Assembly (NCBI RefSeq): GCF_020532555.1
Contig: NZ_JAJBBR010000005.1
Location: 62,001 to 126,000, forward strand
Source: Microvirga lenta
GTDB taxonomy: Bacteria; Pseudomonadota; Alphaproteobacteria; Rhizobiales; Beijerinckiaceae
Direction: 5' to 3'
Length of the DNA stretch: 64,000 bases
A program made the position numbers and the translations under genes. Position 1 is the first letter of the stretch; each line of letters begins with the position of its first letter. The notes under the pieces are model-generated. The model saw nothing but the letters and a program-made list of their open reading frames with translations, made no database searches and was not told the origin of the DNA. Shown piece by piece: positions 7,641-16,206 of the stretch.

Positions 7641-9584
7641 ATGGATACGGGACTAGAGTACGGCTCGTTGAGGAACAAGGAGCCCTTCCAGCTCCTCATC
7701 GATTCCATCACCGATTATGCCATCTACATGCTCGACCCCACCGGGATCATCGCGAGCTGGAATCCGGGAGCGCAACGCTTCAAGGGCTACACGGAGAGCG
7801 AGATCCTGGGAGAGCACTTCTCCCGGTTCTACACCCCCGAGGAACGCGCCGCCGGACGCCCGCTCCGTGCGCTCCGCATAGCGGCAACCGAGGGCAGGTT
7901 CGAGGACGAGGGCTGGCGCGTCCGCAAGGACGGAACCCGGTTCTGGGCCCACGTGATCATCGACCCGATCATCGATCCCTCTGGCCGCCTGACCGGTTTC
8001 GCCAAGGTCACCCGCGACGTGACCGAGCGGCGGGAGGCGCAGGAGGCCCTGAGGCAGAGCGAGCAGCGCTTCCGTCTGCTGGTCCAGGGCGTGACGGACT
8101 ACGCCATCTTCATGCTCGACACGGGCGGCTACGTGGCGAACTGGAATGCGGGCGCCGAGCGCATCAAGGGCTACCGCGTGGACGAGATCGTCGGCCAGCA
8201 CTTCTCCCGATTCTATACCGAGGAGGACCTCGCCGCCGGGATTCCCCGCAAGGCCCTGAAGACCGCCCTCGAGGAGGGCAAGTTCGAGGCGGAAGGCTGG
8301 CGCCTGCGCAAGGACGGATCGCGCTTCTGGGCGAACGTCGTGATCGACCCGATCTACGACGACGAGGGCCGACTGACCGGCTTCGCGAAGGTCACCCGGG
8401 ACATCACCGAGCGGCGGGAAGCCCAGGAAGCCCTCAAGCAGACCCAGGCCGCGCTGTTCCAGTCGCAGAAGATGGAGGCGGTCGGACAGCTCACCGGCGG
8501 CATCGCGCACGATTTCAACAATCTGCTGACGATCATCGTCAACAATCTCGACCTGCTCACCCGCAACGCCAGCAACCCGCGCGACAAGCGGCTGATCGAG
8601 AGCGCCCATCGCGCCGCCGAGCGCGGGGCGAAGCTGACGCAGCAATTGCTGGCCTTCTCGCGCCGGCAGCCCCTGCAGCCCGAACTCAACAACCCGAACA
8701 CCCTCATCAGGGGCTTCGAGCCCGTCTTCCGCCGGGCTTGCGGCGAGGCGATCGACCTGCAGCTCGATCTTGCGCCCGATCTCAAGGCCGCGAACATCGA
8801 CGGGCCCCAGTTCGAGGTTTCGCTCCTCAACCTCGTGGTCAACGCCCGCGACGCGATGCCGGACGGCGGCAGGCTCTCGATCTCGACGCGCAACGTCAGC
8901 TCAGGCGGCAGCGGCAATGCCTGGGTGGAGGCGACGCCGGGCGAGTACGTGGCCATCACGGTCGCGGATACGGGACAGGGGATGCCGCCCGAGATCCTCA
9001 CGCGGGTCTTCGAGCCCTTCTTCACCACCAAGGAGGTGGGCAAGGGAACCGGGCTCGGCCTGAGCCAGGTCTATGGCTTCGTGAGCCAGTCGGGCGGGCA
9101 TGTGGACATCGACAGCATCCCGGGCCAGGGCACGCGGATCATGCTTCTGCTCCCGGCTCAGGACGGCGACGAGGAGAAGGGCGAGGATTCCGAGGAGGAG
9201 CGGCAGATCCGCCAGAGCGCCGGGACCGTGCTGATCGTCGAGGACGAGCCCGAGGTGCTCGACATCGCCGTCGAGATCTTCGAAAGCCTGGGATACGACG
9301 TGCTCACCGCCGGGGACGCCCCGAGCGCCCTGGACGTGCTCAGGCGCGACGTGGACATCGACGTGCTGTTCTCGGACGTGGTGATGCCGCGCGGGATGAA
9401 CGGCCTCGACCTCGCCAAGGAGTCCCGGCGCCTGCGGCCCGACATCCGCATCCTGCTCGCCTCCGGCTACCCCATGTCGACCTTGCCCTTCCAGGGTATG
9501 CCGGACGGGACCTCCTTCATCAGCAAGCCGTATCGCTGGACCGAGCTGGCCGACAAGCTCAGGAGCCTGCGACGGGTCTCGTGA
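7641..9584 (+). CDS. Hybrid sensor histidine kinase with two PAS domains
   Basis: 647 residues, no membrane segment, so a soluble cytoplasmic sensor. Domains in order: PAS 1 (about 19-130), PAS 2 (about 145-262), dimerisation/phosphoacceptor with H290 in '[11 protein letters not shown]', and an ATP-binding domain (about 385-510; N box '[13 protein letters not shown]', G boxes 'DTGQGMPPE' and '[13 protein letters not shown]'). A C-terminal receiver (about 530-645) has phosphoacceptor D579 in 'LFSDVVMP'. The two PAS domains are very similar to each other and share the 'EGWRxRKDGxRFWA' and '[12 protein letters not shown]' segments, a tandem duplication. Neither shows the LOV Cys motif, so the ligand is unknown. 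An EcfG-type promoter lies upstream, linking it to the general stress response. No partner regulator is adjacent. Confidence 0.9.
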   Translation: MDTGLEYGSLRNKEPFQLLIDSITDYAIYMLDPTGIIASWNPGAQRFKGYTESEILGEHFSRFYTPEERAAGRPLRALRIAATEGRFEDEGWRVRKDGTRFWAHVIIDPIIDPSGRLTGFAKVTRDVTERREAQEALRQSEQRFRLLVQGVTDYAIFMLDTGGYVANWNAGAERIKGYRVDEIVGQHFSRFYTEEDLAAGIPRKALKTALEEGKFEAEGWRLRKDGSRFWANVVIDPIYDDEGRLTGFAKVTRDITERREAQEALKQTQAALFQSQKMEAVGQLTGGIAHDFNNLLTIIVNNLDLLTRNASNPRDKRLIESAHRAAERGAKLTQQLLAFSRRQPLQPELNNPNTLIRGFEPVFRRACGEAIDLQLDLAPDLKAANIDGPQFEVSLLNLVVNARDAMPDGGRLSISTRNVSSGGSGNAWVEATPGEYVAITVADTGQGMPPEILTRVFEPFFTTKEVGKGTGLGLSQVYGFVSQSGGHVDIDSIPGQGTRIMLLLPAQDGDEEKGEDSEEERQIRQSAGTVLIVEDEPEVLDIAVEIFESLGYDVLTAGDAPSALDVLRRDVDIDVLFSDVVMPRGMNGLDLAKESRRLRPDIRILLASGYPMSTLPFQGMPDGTSFISKPYRWTELADKLRSLRRVS

Positions 9585-9679
9585 TCCATCGCGGCGCGTG
9601 ATGGCGGCGTGCTGGAAGATTGATTGGTCAGGCGCCCGGGATTGCGCTTAGCTGGCCCGCGACATTCGACAGGCCCGCC

Positions 9680-10324
9680 ATGTATCAGCCGCCGCATTTC
9701 CGCGAAGACCGCCTCGAGGTTCAGCACGCGCTCATCCGGGCCCATCCGCTCGGCATGCTCGTGACGATGGGACGCTCGGGCCTTCTCGCGAACCCCATCC
9801 CCTTCGTCCTCGACGAAGCCGCGTCTCCCCTGGGGACGCTGAAGGCCCATCTCTCCCGGGCCAATCCGCAATGGCAGGACTTCGATCCGGGCCAGGAGGC
9901 CCTGGTCGTCTTCCAGGGGACCGAGGCCTACATCACGCCTTCCTGGTACGAGACGAAGCGGGAGACCGGAAAGGTCGTGCCGACTTGGAACTACGCCGTC
10001 GTGCAGGCCCGGGGCCGGATGAGGGCGGTCGAGGATCCCGCATGGCTGATGCGCCAGATCGGCGAGATGACCGGGCAGCAGGAGGCGGCGCATCCCGAGC
10101 CCTGGGCCGTGAGCGATGCCCCGCCCGCCTTCGTCGCGGCGCAGCTCAAGGGCATCGTCGGCATCGAGATCGAGATCGCCCGGATCGAAGGCAAATGGAA
10201 GGTGAGCCAGAACCGCCCCGACGCCGACCGCCGGGGCGTGGCCGAGGGCCTTCGCGCCCTGTCGGACGACGAGCCGCGGCGGATGGCCGAGATGGTGGAG
10301 GCGAAGGGCGCGCCTGGGACGTGA
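9680..10324 (+). CDS. FMN-binding negative regulator, PaiB family
   Basis: 214 residues matching PaiB: 'MYQPPHFREDR' start, 'PLGMLVTMGRSGLLANPIPF', 'LKAHLSRANPQW', 'ALVVFQGTEAYITPSWYETK', 'VPTWNYAVVQARG', and the closing 'GIEIEIARIEGKWKVSQNR'. The family has the split-barrel flavin-binding fold. It was named as a transcriptional repressor in Bacillus, but an oxidoreductase role is equally possible. I choose the ATG at 9680 because MYQPPHF is the conserved family start. It follows the kinase gene by 95 bases. Confidence 0.85.
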   Translation: MYQPPHFREDRLEVQHALIRAHPLGMLVTMGRSGLLANPIPFVLDEAASPLGTLKAHLSRANPQWQDFDPGQEALVVFQGTEAYITPSWYETKRETGKVVPTWNYAVVQARGRMRAVEDPAWLMRQIGEMTGQQEAAHPEPWAVSDAPPAFVAAQLKGIVGIEIEIARIEGKWKVSQNRPDADRRGVAEGLRALSDDEPRRMAEMVEAKGAPGT

Positions 10325-10402
10325 GCGGCGCATTCGGGCCGCAGCGGAGTTCCCCGCCGACGGATGCCGGGCTTGGTAAGGCTCACGCGGATGGCGCCGC
10401 GC

Positions 10403-10547
10403 TGCTCTCCTCCCCACGGACCTCGGACGCGCCGACCGGCTCTCCTCCCCCTTGTGGGGAGGAGGTGGAGGTGGGGGTGTGAGCGCCACACCTTCATAGG
10501 CTATCGCTCACACCCCCACCCTGGCCCTCCCCACAAGGGGGAGGGAA
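10403..10547. repeat. Dispersed repeat copy C (inverted centre)
   Basis: The core (about 10440-10547) has the same outer arms as copy B. The centre reads 'gccacaccttcataggctat' followed by 'cgctcac', the reverse complement of the 'gatagcctatgaaggtgtgg' centre in copies A and B. Both arms therefore end in the tgagcg half-site, and the whole core becomes a longer, more perfect inverted repeat. Confidence 0.85.
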
Positions 10548-10598
10548 CAAGGTCGCGCTGAACACCGCCACATCAACGACGGTCTCATCCTCTCCCAA

Positions 10599-10704
10599 CC
10601 TCATCCTGAGGAGCGGCGAAGCCGCGTCCCGAAGGAGGGTCCAGTCCGCTCCTGACATGCCCCACCCTTCAACAAGGTCCTGCGTGACCTCCTCAGGATG
10701 AGGG
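10599..10704. repeat. Second palindromic repeat family, copy 1
   Basis: The left end 'cctcatcctgaggagcggcg' is inverted at the right end as 'ctcctcaggatgaggg'. Between them lies 'gccgcgtcccgaaggagg'. A related element is at 28635-28735. This resembles the 'tcatcctgaggag...cgaagga' intergenic palindromes common in Rhizobiales genomes (from general knowledge). Confidence 0.65.
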
Positions 10705-10790
10705 CTGCGGAGAGGCCGGACGAACAGCGGCGACAGGAACCCGCCTCAACCCCACTTCCCGACTCCGCGAGAGCCCGCTACACCAGCCTC

Positions 10791-11399
10791 ATGACCGACG
10801 GACTGATCCTCCATCCCGACCACAAGGCCCGCTGCTGGTGGCCCGGCACCGACCCGCTCTATGTCGCCTATCACGACACGGAATGGGGCGTGCCGGAGTT
10901 CGACGACCGGGCCCTGTTCGAGAAGCTCATTCTCGACGGCTTTCAGGCCGGGCTGTCCTGGATCACGATCCTGCGCAAGCGCGACAACTTCCGGCAGGCC
11001 TTCGCGGGCTTCGATCCGGCGGTCATCGCCCGGTTCGATCAGGCCCAGGTCGAGGCGCTGATGCTCGATCCCGGCATCGTGCGCAACCGCGCCAAGATCG
11101 AGAGCACCGTGGCGAGCGCGCGGGCCTGGCTCGCCATCCAGGAGCGGGGCGGCTTCTCGCGCTTCCTGTGGGATTTCGTGGATGGGCGGCCGGTTCAGAC
11201 CCATGCCCGCACGCGCGCCGACATCCCCACCGAAACCGAGGTGTCCCGGCGCATCTCGAAGGCGCTCAAGGCCGAGGGCTTCAATTTCGTCGGCCCCACC
11301 ATCGTCTATGCCTTCATGCAGGCGGTCGGCATGGTCAACGACCATCTCACCGGCTGCTTCCGCCATGCGGAATGCGCGGCGCTGGCCGAGACGCGCTGA
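10791..11399 (+). CDS. tag: DNA-3-methyladenine glycosylase I
   Basis: 202 residues matching Tag. It excises 3-methyladenine from alkylated DNA. The zinc ligands are visible: Cys in 'KARCWWPG', His in 'VAYHDTEWG', and His and Cys in the C-terminal 'NDHLTGCFRH'. The substrate-binding 'HDTEWGVPEFDDRALFEKL' and 'LDGFQAGLSWITILRKRDNF' segments are also present. The ATG at 10791 gives the usual family N-terminus. Its stop overlaps the next ATG (TGATG), so the HD hydrolase is translationally coupled. Confidence 0.92.
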   Translation: MTDGLILHPDHKARCWWPGTDPLYVAYHDTEWGVPEFDDRALFEKLILDGFQAGLSWITILRKRDNFRQAFAGFDPAVIARFDQAQVEALMLDPGIVRNRAKIESTVASARAWLAIQERGGFSRFLWDFVDGRPVQTHARTRADIPTETEVSRRISKALKAEGFNFVGPTIVYAFMQAVGMVNDHLTGCFRHAECAALAETR

Positions 11400-12001
11400 T
11401 GACGAAGGAACCCCGCGTCTGGCAGCGGATGCTTTCGGGCAGACGCCTCGATCTCCTGAACCCCTCGCCCCTCGACGTGGAGCTCGACGACATCGCCCAC
11501 GGCCTCGCCCGCGTCGCCCGCTGGAACGGCCAGACGGTGGGCGACCACATCTTCTCCGTGGCGCAGCACAGCCTGCTGGTGGAGGCGATCGCCGAACACC
11601 TGAACCCGGAGATGTCGCGCGCCTGGCGGCTCGCGGTGCTGCTGCACGACGCGCCGGAATACGTGATCGGCGACATCATCTCGCCCTTCAAGGCGGTGAT
11701 CGGCGATGCCTACAAGGTGATCGAAGGGCGGCTCCTCGCCGCGATCCACCTCCATTTCGGCCTGAGCCCGGAGCCTGCCGCCGTCCTGAAGCGCTTCATC
11801 AAGCGCGCGGACAGGCAGGCCGCCTATCTCGAGGCGACCCACCTGGCGGGTTTTGCGCGCGAGGAAGCAATCAGGATCTTCGGCCGGCCGGAGCCCTTGC
11901 CCCGCTCCGTCGCCGCCCTGGTGGAGCCCTGGCCTATTGAAGTGGCTCAGCGGCGCTACCACGAGAGAGTCGCGGTTTTGCACGCGGATCCTTCCGGCTG
12001 A
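11399..12001 (+). CDS. HD-domain hydrolase, YfbR-like
   Basis: 200 residues. HD-superfamily metal ligands are seen as His in 'FSVAQHSLLV', the 'VLLHDAPEYVIGD' HD pair, and a distal Asp in 'KRADRQAAYLEA'. The pattern and length resemble YfbR-type 5'-nucleotidases that dephosphorylate deoxyribonucleoside monophosphates. It starts with an ATG overlapping the tag stop, suggesting an operon for base damage and nucleotide-pool cleaning. Its last 68 bases overlap a convergent small gene on the other strand. Confidence 0.8.
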   Translation: MTKEPRVWQRMLSGRRLDLLNPSPLDVELDDIAHGLARVARWNGQTVGDHIFSVAQHSLLVEAIAEHLNPEMSRAWRLAVLLHDAPEYVIGDIISPFKAVIGDAYKVIEGRLLAAIHLHFGLSPEPAAVLKRFIKRADRQAAYLEATHLAGFAREEAIRIFGRPEPLPRSVAALVEPWPIEVAQRRYHERVAVLHADPSG

Positions 12002-12221
12002 ACATCATCATCCGGATCTCGCCGCCCGGGTCCACCTGCAGGTCGGCATCCACCAGGCGCAGATCGTCCACGAGGTGGAGAAACGCGAGCAGCTTCGCCC
12101 TCGTCTCGTCGGGCAGCCGCAGCACGCGGTTGATGAGTTCGGAACGGAGCACGGACACCACCCTGTCTTTCTTTCCGCTCGCATCGGAGCAGTCGTCGTC
12201 GCTGAAATCGTGAATTCTCAT
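11934..12221 (-). CDS. Small hypothetical protein downstream of the P450
   Basis: 95 residues: an acidic start (MRIHDFSDDDCSD), a helix-forming middle (VLRSELINRVLRLPDETRAK followed by LLAFLHLVDDLRLVDADLQV) and a basic, probably disordered tail. No family recognised. It begins 14 bases after the P450 stop on the same strand, with GGAAAG about nine bases upstream of the ATG, so it would be the last gene of a luxI-P450 transcript. Its 3' end overlaps the convergent HD gene by 68 bases, which lowers confidence in the C-terminal part. Confidence 0.5.
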   Translation of the reverse strand: MRIHDFSDDDCSDASGKKDRVVSVLRSELINRVLRLPDETRAKLLAFLHLVDDLRLVDADLQVDPGGEIRMMMFSRKDPRAKPRLSRGSAAEPLQ

Positions 12222-12235
12222 CGGGGGCTTTCCTT

Positions 12236-13525
12236 TCAGGCGACGGAGGCGTGCAGCCGCGCGGGTTCTCGAATGCGGATCTCGATCTGCATGTCCGGCG
12301 GGATCAGCGTGACCGACGGCGTCGGTCTCGGCGCCGGACAGGGCGTCACCTGCCCGAAGGAGTAGGCGGAGGCGAATTCCAGCGCGATGAGCTGCAGTTC
12401 GAGCATGGCGAGCCCCATGCCGACGCAGGCGCGCGGACCGAGGCCGAAGGGCAGATAGGCCCGGTTGCCGTAAGAACGGTCGAGCCGGAATTTTTCGGGC
12501 TCGTCCCAGTGCCGGGGATCGCGGTGCAACTGCCACGGAGCGATGATGAGCGACGTGCCGCGCCTCAACTTGCGCCCGCCGAACTCGATATCGCGCTTCG
12601 TCTCCCGCGAGAACCACCAGGCGCTCGGATAGAGCCGCAGCACCTCGCGCACCAGGGCGAGACTGATGGGTGCGTTCTTCAACCTGTCGGCAGGGATCTC
12701 GCCGCTCCAATCGGTGATCGAAGCCGCCTCGTCGGCAACCGCGTCCGCAAGTCCCGGCTCAGTGGAGAGATGATAGACGAGCCATGCCGCGACCGAGCCT
12801 GTCGTGTGGTGGCCCGTGAGCAGCATCGTCAGAATCTCGTTCGACAGATCCTCGTCGCTCAAACCGAGGCTTTCCAAGGCACGTAGCACCGATGCGTCAT
12901 GGGCACGATCGCGCACCCGCCGCACCACGAGGCTCATGGCCTTGCGGGCGAACTCGCGCCTTTTTTTCCGCCTGTAACTCTCCCACGGCATGAGTGGCAC
13001 GACACGAAAGAGTTCGTCCGCCAGATCGTCTTCGACGAGCCTTACAGCCGCGACGATAGTCTGTTCATCGGCAGCCGAGAGAACTTGGCGACCGAACAAG
13101 GCGATGCAGGCCATCTTCAATGCAAGCGGCGCGAGCGCTCCATGCGGGCTGAAGCTGCGATTCTTCGCGATCCGTGCGCCGACTGCTCGGACTTCCGCCG
13201 ACATCGGTGCCGTGAGGCGCTCCACGGAGCCCTTCGCCATGTATTTGTGAAGGACCTCGCGGCGACGGACATACTCGTCTCCGCTCATCGTCAACGAACT
13301 AACCCCCACGACGGAGCGCAACTTATGAATGAGCCGCCCCTTGTCGATTTCTCCTTCATCCGCCTTGAGCAGCGGCTTGATGATCTCGGGATCGGTCACA
13401 AGAAACATCGGCGCGGGGCCGAGCGCCATGGGGACCAGCGGCTCGGTCGCGGAGTTGCCTCTTTCCAGAAGGAAGGCCAGAGGATCACGCTGAAAGGCGG
13501 TCAGATCCGAGAACCAGTGTCTCAT
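12236..13525 (-). CDS. Cytochrome P450
   Basis: 429 residues, soluble bacterial type. Landmarks: I-helix 'MLLTGHHTTGSVAAWLVYHL' with the oxygen-activating Thr pair, K-helix ExxR as 'REVLRLYP', the 'WQLHRDPRHWDEPEKFRLDR' meander, and the haem-binding loop 'LPFGLGPRACVGMGLAMLEL' with the thiolate Cys. All catalytic parts are present. Substrate unknown; the fold looks like the group that hydroxylates fatty acyl chains or terpenoids, but that is a guess. The ATG at 13525 lies inside luxI (41-base overlap), implying translational coupling to the autoinducer synthase. No ferredoxin or reductase gene is nearby, so redox partners must come from elsewhere. Confidence 0.92.
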   Translation of the reverse strand: MRHWFSDLTAFQRDPLAFLLERGNSATEPLVPMALGPAPMFLVTDPEIIKPLLKADEGEIDKGRLIHKLRSVVGVSSLTMSGDEYVRRREVLHKYMAKGSVERLTAPMSAEVRAVGARIAKNRSFSPHGALAPLALKMACIALFGRQVLSAADEQTIVAAVRLVEDDLADELFRVVPLMPWESYRRKKRREFARKAMSLVVRRVRDRAHDASVLRALESLGLSDEDLSNEILTMLLTGHHTTGSVAAWLVYHLSTEPGLADAVADEAASITDWSGEIPADRLKNAPISLALVREVLRLYPSAWWFSRETKRDIEFGGRKLRRGTSLIIAPWQLHRDPRHWDEPEKFRLDRSYGNRAYLPFGLGPRACVGMGLAMLELQLIALEFASAYSFGQVTPCPAPRPTPSVTLIPPDMQIEIRIREPARLHASVA

Positions 13526-14144
13526 CGTCTATCTCCACGTCTGCAGCCAGTTTGAGAAGAGCCTCGAAGCGCCAGCCGCGCTGGTTGGCCAGGGGGATGT
13601 CGCCCGCTACGAGCGAGAGAGGCTTACCGGTCTCGTCGAGCCCGACGATCTGCGGCGGGCCGTAGCGCCGCGTCCTGATGCCGAGCTGCGTGAGAAATCG
13701 TTCGTATCGAAGATCGGCAAGGGCAACCAACGCGCTCGCGCCGCACCGGTAGGCAAGATGGAACATGAGGGAATAGAGAAGCCGCGCAGTGATCGAGCCC
13801 GCTTCTGACGGAAGAACGCCGAATCGGCTTATTTCCCAAACGTCATGACGCTGCGGATAGGCTGCGAAGGTCGCCAAGTGAGGAAAGACGGATTGAGCGA
13901 GATAGGGACGGTCGGTGCGGATGGCGCGAAAACCTGCAATCAGATTTCCGCTACGGAATAGAGCACAGTGAATCGTTGATCCCGTATCGAATTGATCACG
14001 TTCGCGACCGCGCTTTACCGTCAGATCCCACCTCAGCGCATCGACGAACAGGGTTTTGCGGAATTGATAGAGCTGATCGACAACGCTAGGATTTTGCGTT
14101 TCGGTACAGAAAACAGCCCGTAAGTGCTTGGACGCGGTTTGCAT
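13485..14144 (-). CDS. LuxI-family acyl-homoserine lactone synthase
   Basis: 219 residues with the conserved LuxI positions. These are Arg and Phe in 'QFRKTLFVDALRW', the Trp that follows, the two Asp of 'RDQFDTG', Arg in 'IAGFRAIRTDRP', Phe in 'SVFPH', and 'WEISRFGV' with the Glu and Arg. It would make an N-acyl-homoserine lactone from S-adenosylmethionine and an acyl-ACP or acyl-CoA. Acyl chain not predictable. The only ATG is at 14144, 14 bases from the divergent luxR start. Base composition is visibly more AT-rich than the flanks, suggesting acquisition by transfer. Confidence 0.9.
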   Translation of the reverse strand: MQTASKHLRAVFCTETQNPSVVDQLYQFRKTLFVDALRWDLTVKRGRERDQFDTGSTIHCALFRSGNLIAGFRAIRTDRPYLAQSVFPHLATFAAYPQRHDVWEISRFGVLPSEAGSITARLLYSLMFHLAYRCGASALVALADLRYERFLTQLGIRTRRYGPPQIVGLDETGKPLSLVAGDIPLANQRGWRFEALLKLAADVEIDDETLVLGSDRLSA

Positions 14145-14158
14145 GAAGGCGGATTTCC

Positions 14159-15001
14159 ATGAATCATCATGAACATCGTCACCCTTCTGAGAGCCGCTCG
14201 GTATCCCGGAAAACCGTGAGGTTAGAATTGGACCTGGACGAGGCCATTGCCGGTATCGAAGCCTGCACGTCGCTCGACGAACTGCGTATTTTTCTCCAGG
14301 ACATCATTGAGAATTACGGATTCTCGGCTTTCAACTTCATCGATGCGGGCCAGCCGCATCTCGACATGCCCTTTCATTTCGGAACAATCAGCGGCGCCTG
14401 GAAGGAGGAATACATCCGCAACAATTTCGTTGTCGTCGATCCCGCAATCGCGAAGGCGCGGAAGATCAACATTCCCTTCACGTGGGGAAGCATACCGCTA
14501 CCGGTCTTCACGGGACGCAGGAAGCCCGGCGCTATCAAGACGATGGAAGCCGCTCGTGATCACGGTTTTACCGAAGGCTTGATGATCCCGTACCACTTTC
14601 GGGATCAACTCGGGCGAGTTCATTCAAGTGCCACGACATTCTTCTGGAGGGACCCGGTTGAAAAATTCCACTTCCTCCTTTCGGAACGGAAGCACGAACT
14701 GCACCTCATCATGATTTACTGGGTGCAGCGCGCGGTGGACATCATCGCCCGGGAACACCGGGCGGGGGTCACGGTCATCCGCCCTCATCAGAACAATACC
14801 GGCATCGCCCTCACCGACCGCGAGCGCGACATGCTGGCCTGGGCCGCACGCGGCAAGACGGTGGCCGATACGGCGGACATCCTCAAGATTTCGGAGGAAA
14901 CGGTCGAGACCCATATCCGCAACGCCATGCGAAAGCTCGACGCCACCAACAAGACGCACGCGGTCGCCAAGGCCATCTATCTCGGCCTGATCGACGTGTA
15001 G
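14159..15001 (+). CDS. LuxR-family autoinducer-binding transcriptional regulator
   Basis: 280 residues. The N-terminal autoinducer-binding domain (about 25-190) keeps the six signature residues: Trp and Tyr in 'WKEEYIRNN', Asp-Pro in 'VVDPAIAKA', Trp in 'IPFTWGSI', and Gly in 'HGFTEGLMIP'. The C-terminal LuxR HTH is 'LTDRERDMLAWAARGKTVAD' followed by 'TADILKISEETVETHIRNAM'. It should bind the lactone made by the neighbouring LuxI homologue. The ATG at 14159 has AAGGCGG six bases upstream. A GTG at 14215 would leave more intergenic space and is the alternative. Confidence 0.92.
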   Translation: MNHHEHRHPSESRSVSRKTVRLELDLDEAIAGIEACTSLDELRIFLQDIIENYGFSAFNFIDAGQPHLDMPFHFGTISGAWKEEYIRNNFVVVDPAIAKARKINIPFTWGSIPLPVFTGRRKPGAIKTMEAARDHGFTEGLMIPYHFRDQLGRVHSSATTFFWRDPVEKFHFLLSERKHELHLIMIYWVQRAVDIIAREHRAGVTVIRPHQNNTGIALTDRERDMLAWAARGKTVADTADILKISEETVETHIRNAMRKLDATNKTHAVAKAIYLGLIDV

Positions 15002-15052
15002 AACGCTGTCCTCCCCCATCTCCGGGGAGAGGTCGGTGTGGAGCGGGATGCC

Positions 15053-15475
15053 TTAGCCCTTGTCGGGCGGTCCGCCGCCCTCGCGCAGCTCTTCCGCCAC
15101 CGCGAGGGCCAGGTCCCTCATGCTCCTGCGGATCTTCGGGCTTCGGAAGCCGGCGAGGAGCTGGATGAAGCTGACCATGTCCGACGACGCCATGATCTGG
15201 CTCCATCGCCGGGCGTCCTCGTCCGTCACGTCGTCCCCGCATCCGGGATTTTCCTCGAAGAAGAACTGGATGGGCACCGTGAGAACCCGGGCGATCTCGT
15301 GCAGGCGCCCGGCGGTGACCCGGTTGGCGCCCTTCTCGTATTTCTGGACCTGCTGGCACGTCACGTTCAGCGCCCGGGCAAGATCCTCCTGGCTCATGCC
15401 CAGTTGGAGGCGACGCAGGCGAATCCGACCGGCCACATGCTTGTCGATAAGGCTGGGAGCTTTCTGTTCCATCAT
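15053..15475 (-). CDS. XRE-family HTH regulator
   Basis: 140 residues. An XRE/Cro helix-turn-helix spans about residues 15-70 (RIRLRRLQLGMSQEDLARAL, NVTCQQVQKYEKGANRVTAG). An acidic and then helical C-terminal part (FFEENPGCGDDVTDEDARRW) is typical of small alphaproteobacterial regulators. Two adjacent ATGs (15475 and 15472) can serve as start. It is convergent with luxR, 51 bases away, and could regulate either the quorum-sensing genes or itself; nothing in the sequence decides. Confidence 0.85.
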   Translation of the reverse strand: MMEQKAPSLIDKHVAGRIRLRRLQLGMSQEDLARALNVTCQQVQKYEKGANRVTAGRLHEIARVLTVPIQFFFEENPGCGDDVTDEDARRWSQIMASSDMVSFIQLLAGFRSPKIRRSMRDLALAVAEELREGGGPPDKG

Positions 15476-15620
15476 TCCGTTCCGGTGTGGAGCAACAATA
15501 TACCACTACCGCGTGCATAAGAACAGTTTCTTACGCCCCTCGATACACCCTTCCCTCATTCCTCCTTATCTTTAAGACAGGATCGGTCTTCCGTTCGATT
15601 CCCACGGCTCAAGGTGGCCC

Positions 15621-16133
15621 ATGCCGACCCTGCACGTCTGTCCCCTCTCCTGCCTGCACGATACCGTCGCCACCACGGGCGCCAGCCATGTGGTGACCCT
15701 CATCAATGTGGGCTCCGCCGTGGAGCGGCCCGCGAGCGTTGCGGCGGACCGGCACCTCTTCATCGGCGTCAGCGACATCGTGGAGCCGCTCGAAGGGCAC
15801 ATCCTGCCGGAGGCGGAGCACATCGAGACCCTTCTCGCCTTCGTCCGCACCTGGGGCCGGGAGAGTCCCCTCGTCTTCCATTGCTGGGCCGGAATCAGCC
15901 GCTCCACCGCCGCCGCCTACATCTCCGCCTGCGCCCTGGCGCCCGAGCGGTGCGAGGACGCGATGGCCCAGGCCCTGCGCCAGGCCTCCCCCAGCGCCAC
16001 GCCCAATGCCCGCTTCATCGCCCTTGCGGACGACATCCTAGGGCGCAACGGCCGGATGGTGGACGCGGTCAGGCGCATCGGCCGGGGTGCGGAGGCCATG
16101 GAGGGAGTTCCCTTCACCCTCCGCCTCGCCTGA
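15621..16133 (+). CDS. Tyrosine/dual-specificity phosphatase-like protein
   Basis: 170 residues with the phosphatase P-loop '[16 protein letters not shown]' (CX5R; nucleophilic Cys and phosphate-binding Arg both present). A '[20 protein letters not shown]' segment upstream corresponds to the general-acid loop region. It belongs to the group of short bacterial protein-tyrosine-phosphatase-like proteins common in Rhizobiales. Substrate unknown. It stands alone, with xseB 73 bases downstream in the same direction. Confidence 0.82.
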   Translation: MPTLHVCPLSCLHDTVATTGASHVVTLINVGSAVERPASVAADRHLFIGVSDIVEPLEGHILPEAEHIETLLAFVRTWGRESPLVFHCWAGISRSTAAAYISACALAPERCEDAMAQALRQASPSATPNARFIALADDILGRNGRMVDAVRRIGRGAEAMEGVPFTLRLA

Positions 16134-16206
16134 AGGCGCGGCAAAGCCACGCCCGACTCGAACCTTGCCAGGAGGCTCCACAATCCGCATAACGCGGGAT
16201 CACGCA

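Larger units (their letters stand above)
10325..10790. other. Gene-free stretch with two repeat elements
   Basis: 466 bases upstream of the 3-methyladenine glycosylase gene. It holds dispersed repeat copy C (10403-10547), then a second palindromic element (about 10599-10704). The remaining ~85 bases before the gene must contain its promoter; I see no clear -35/-10 pair. Confidence 0.6.

Noticed and set aside
14145-14230. A lux-box operator between luxI and luxR
   Set aside because: I searched for an imperfect ~20-bp palindrome with CTG/CAG ends and found only isolated half-matches; not supported.
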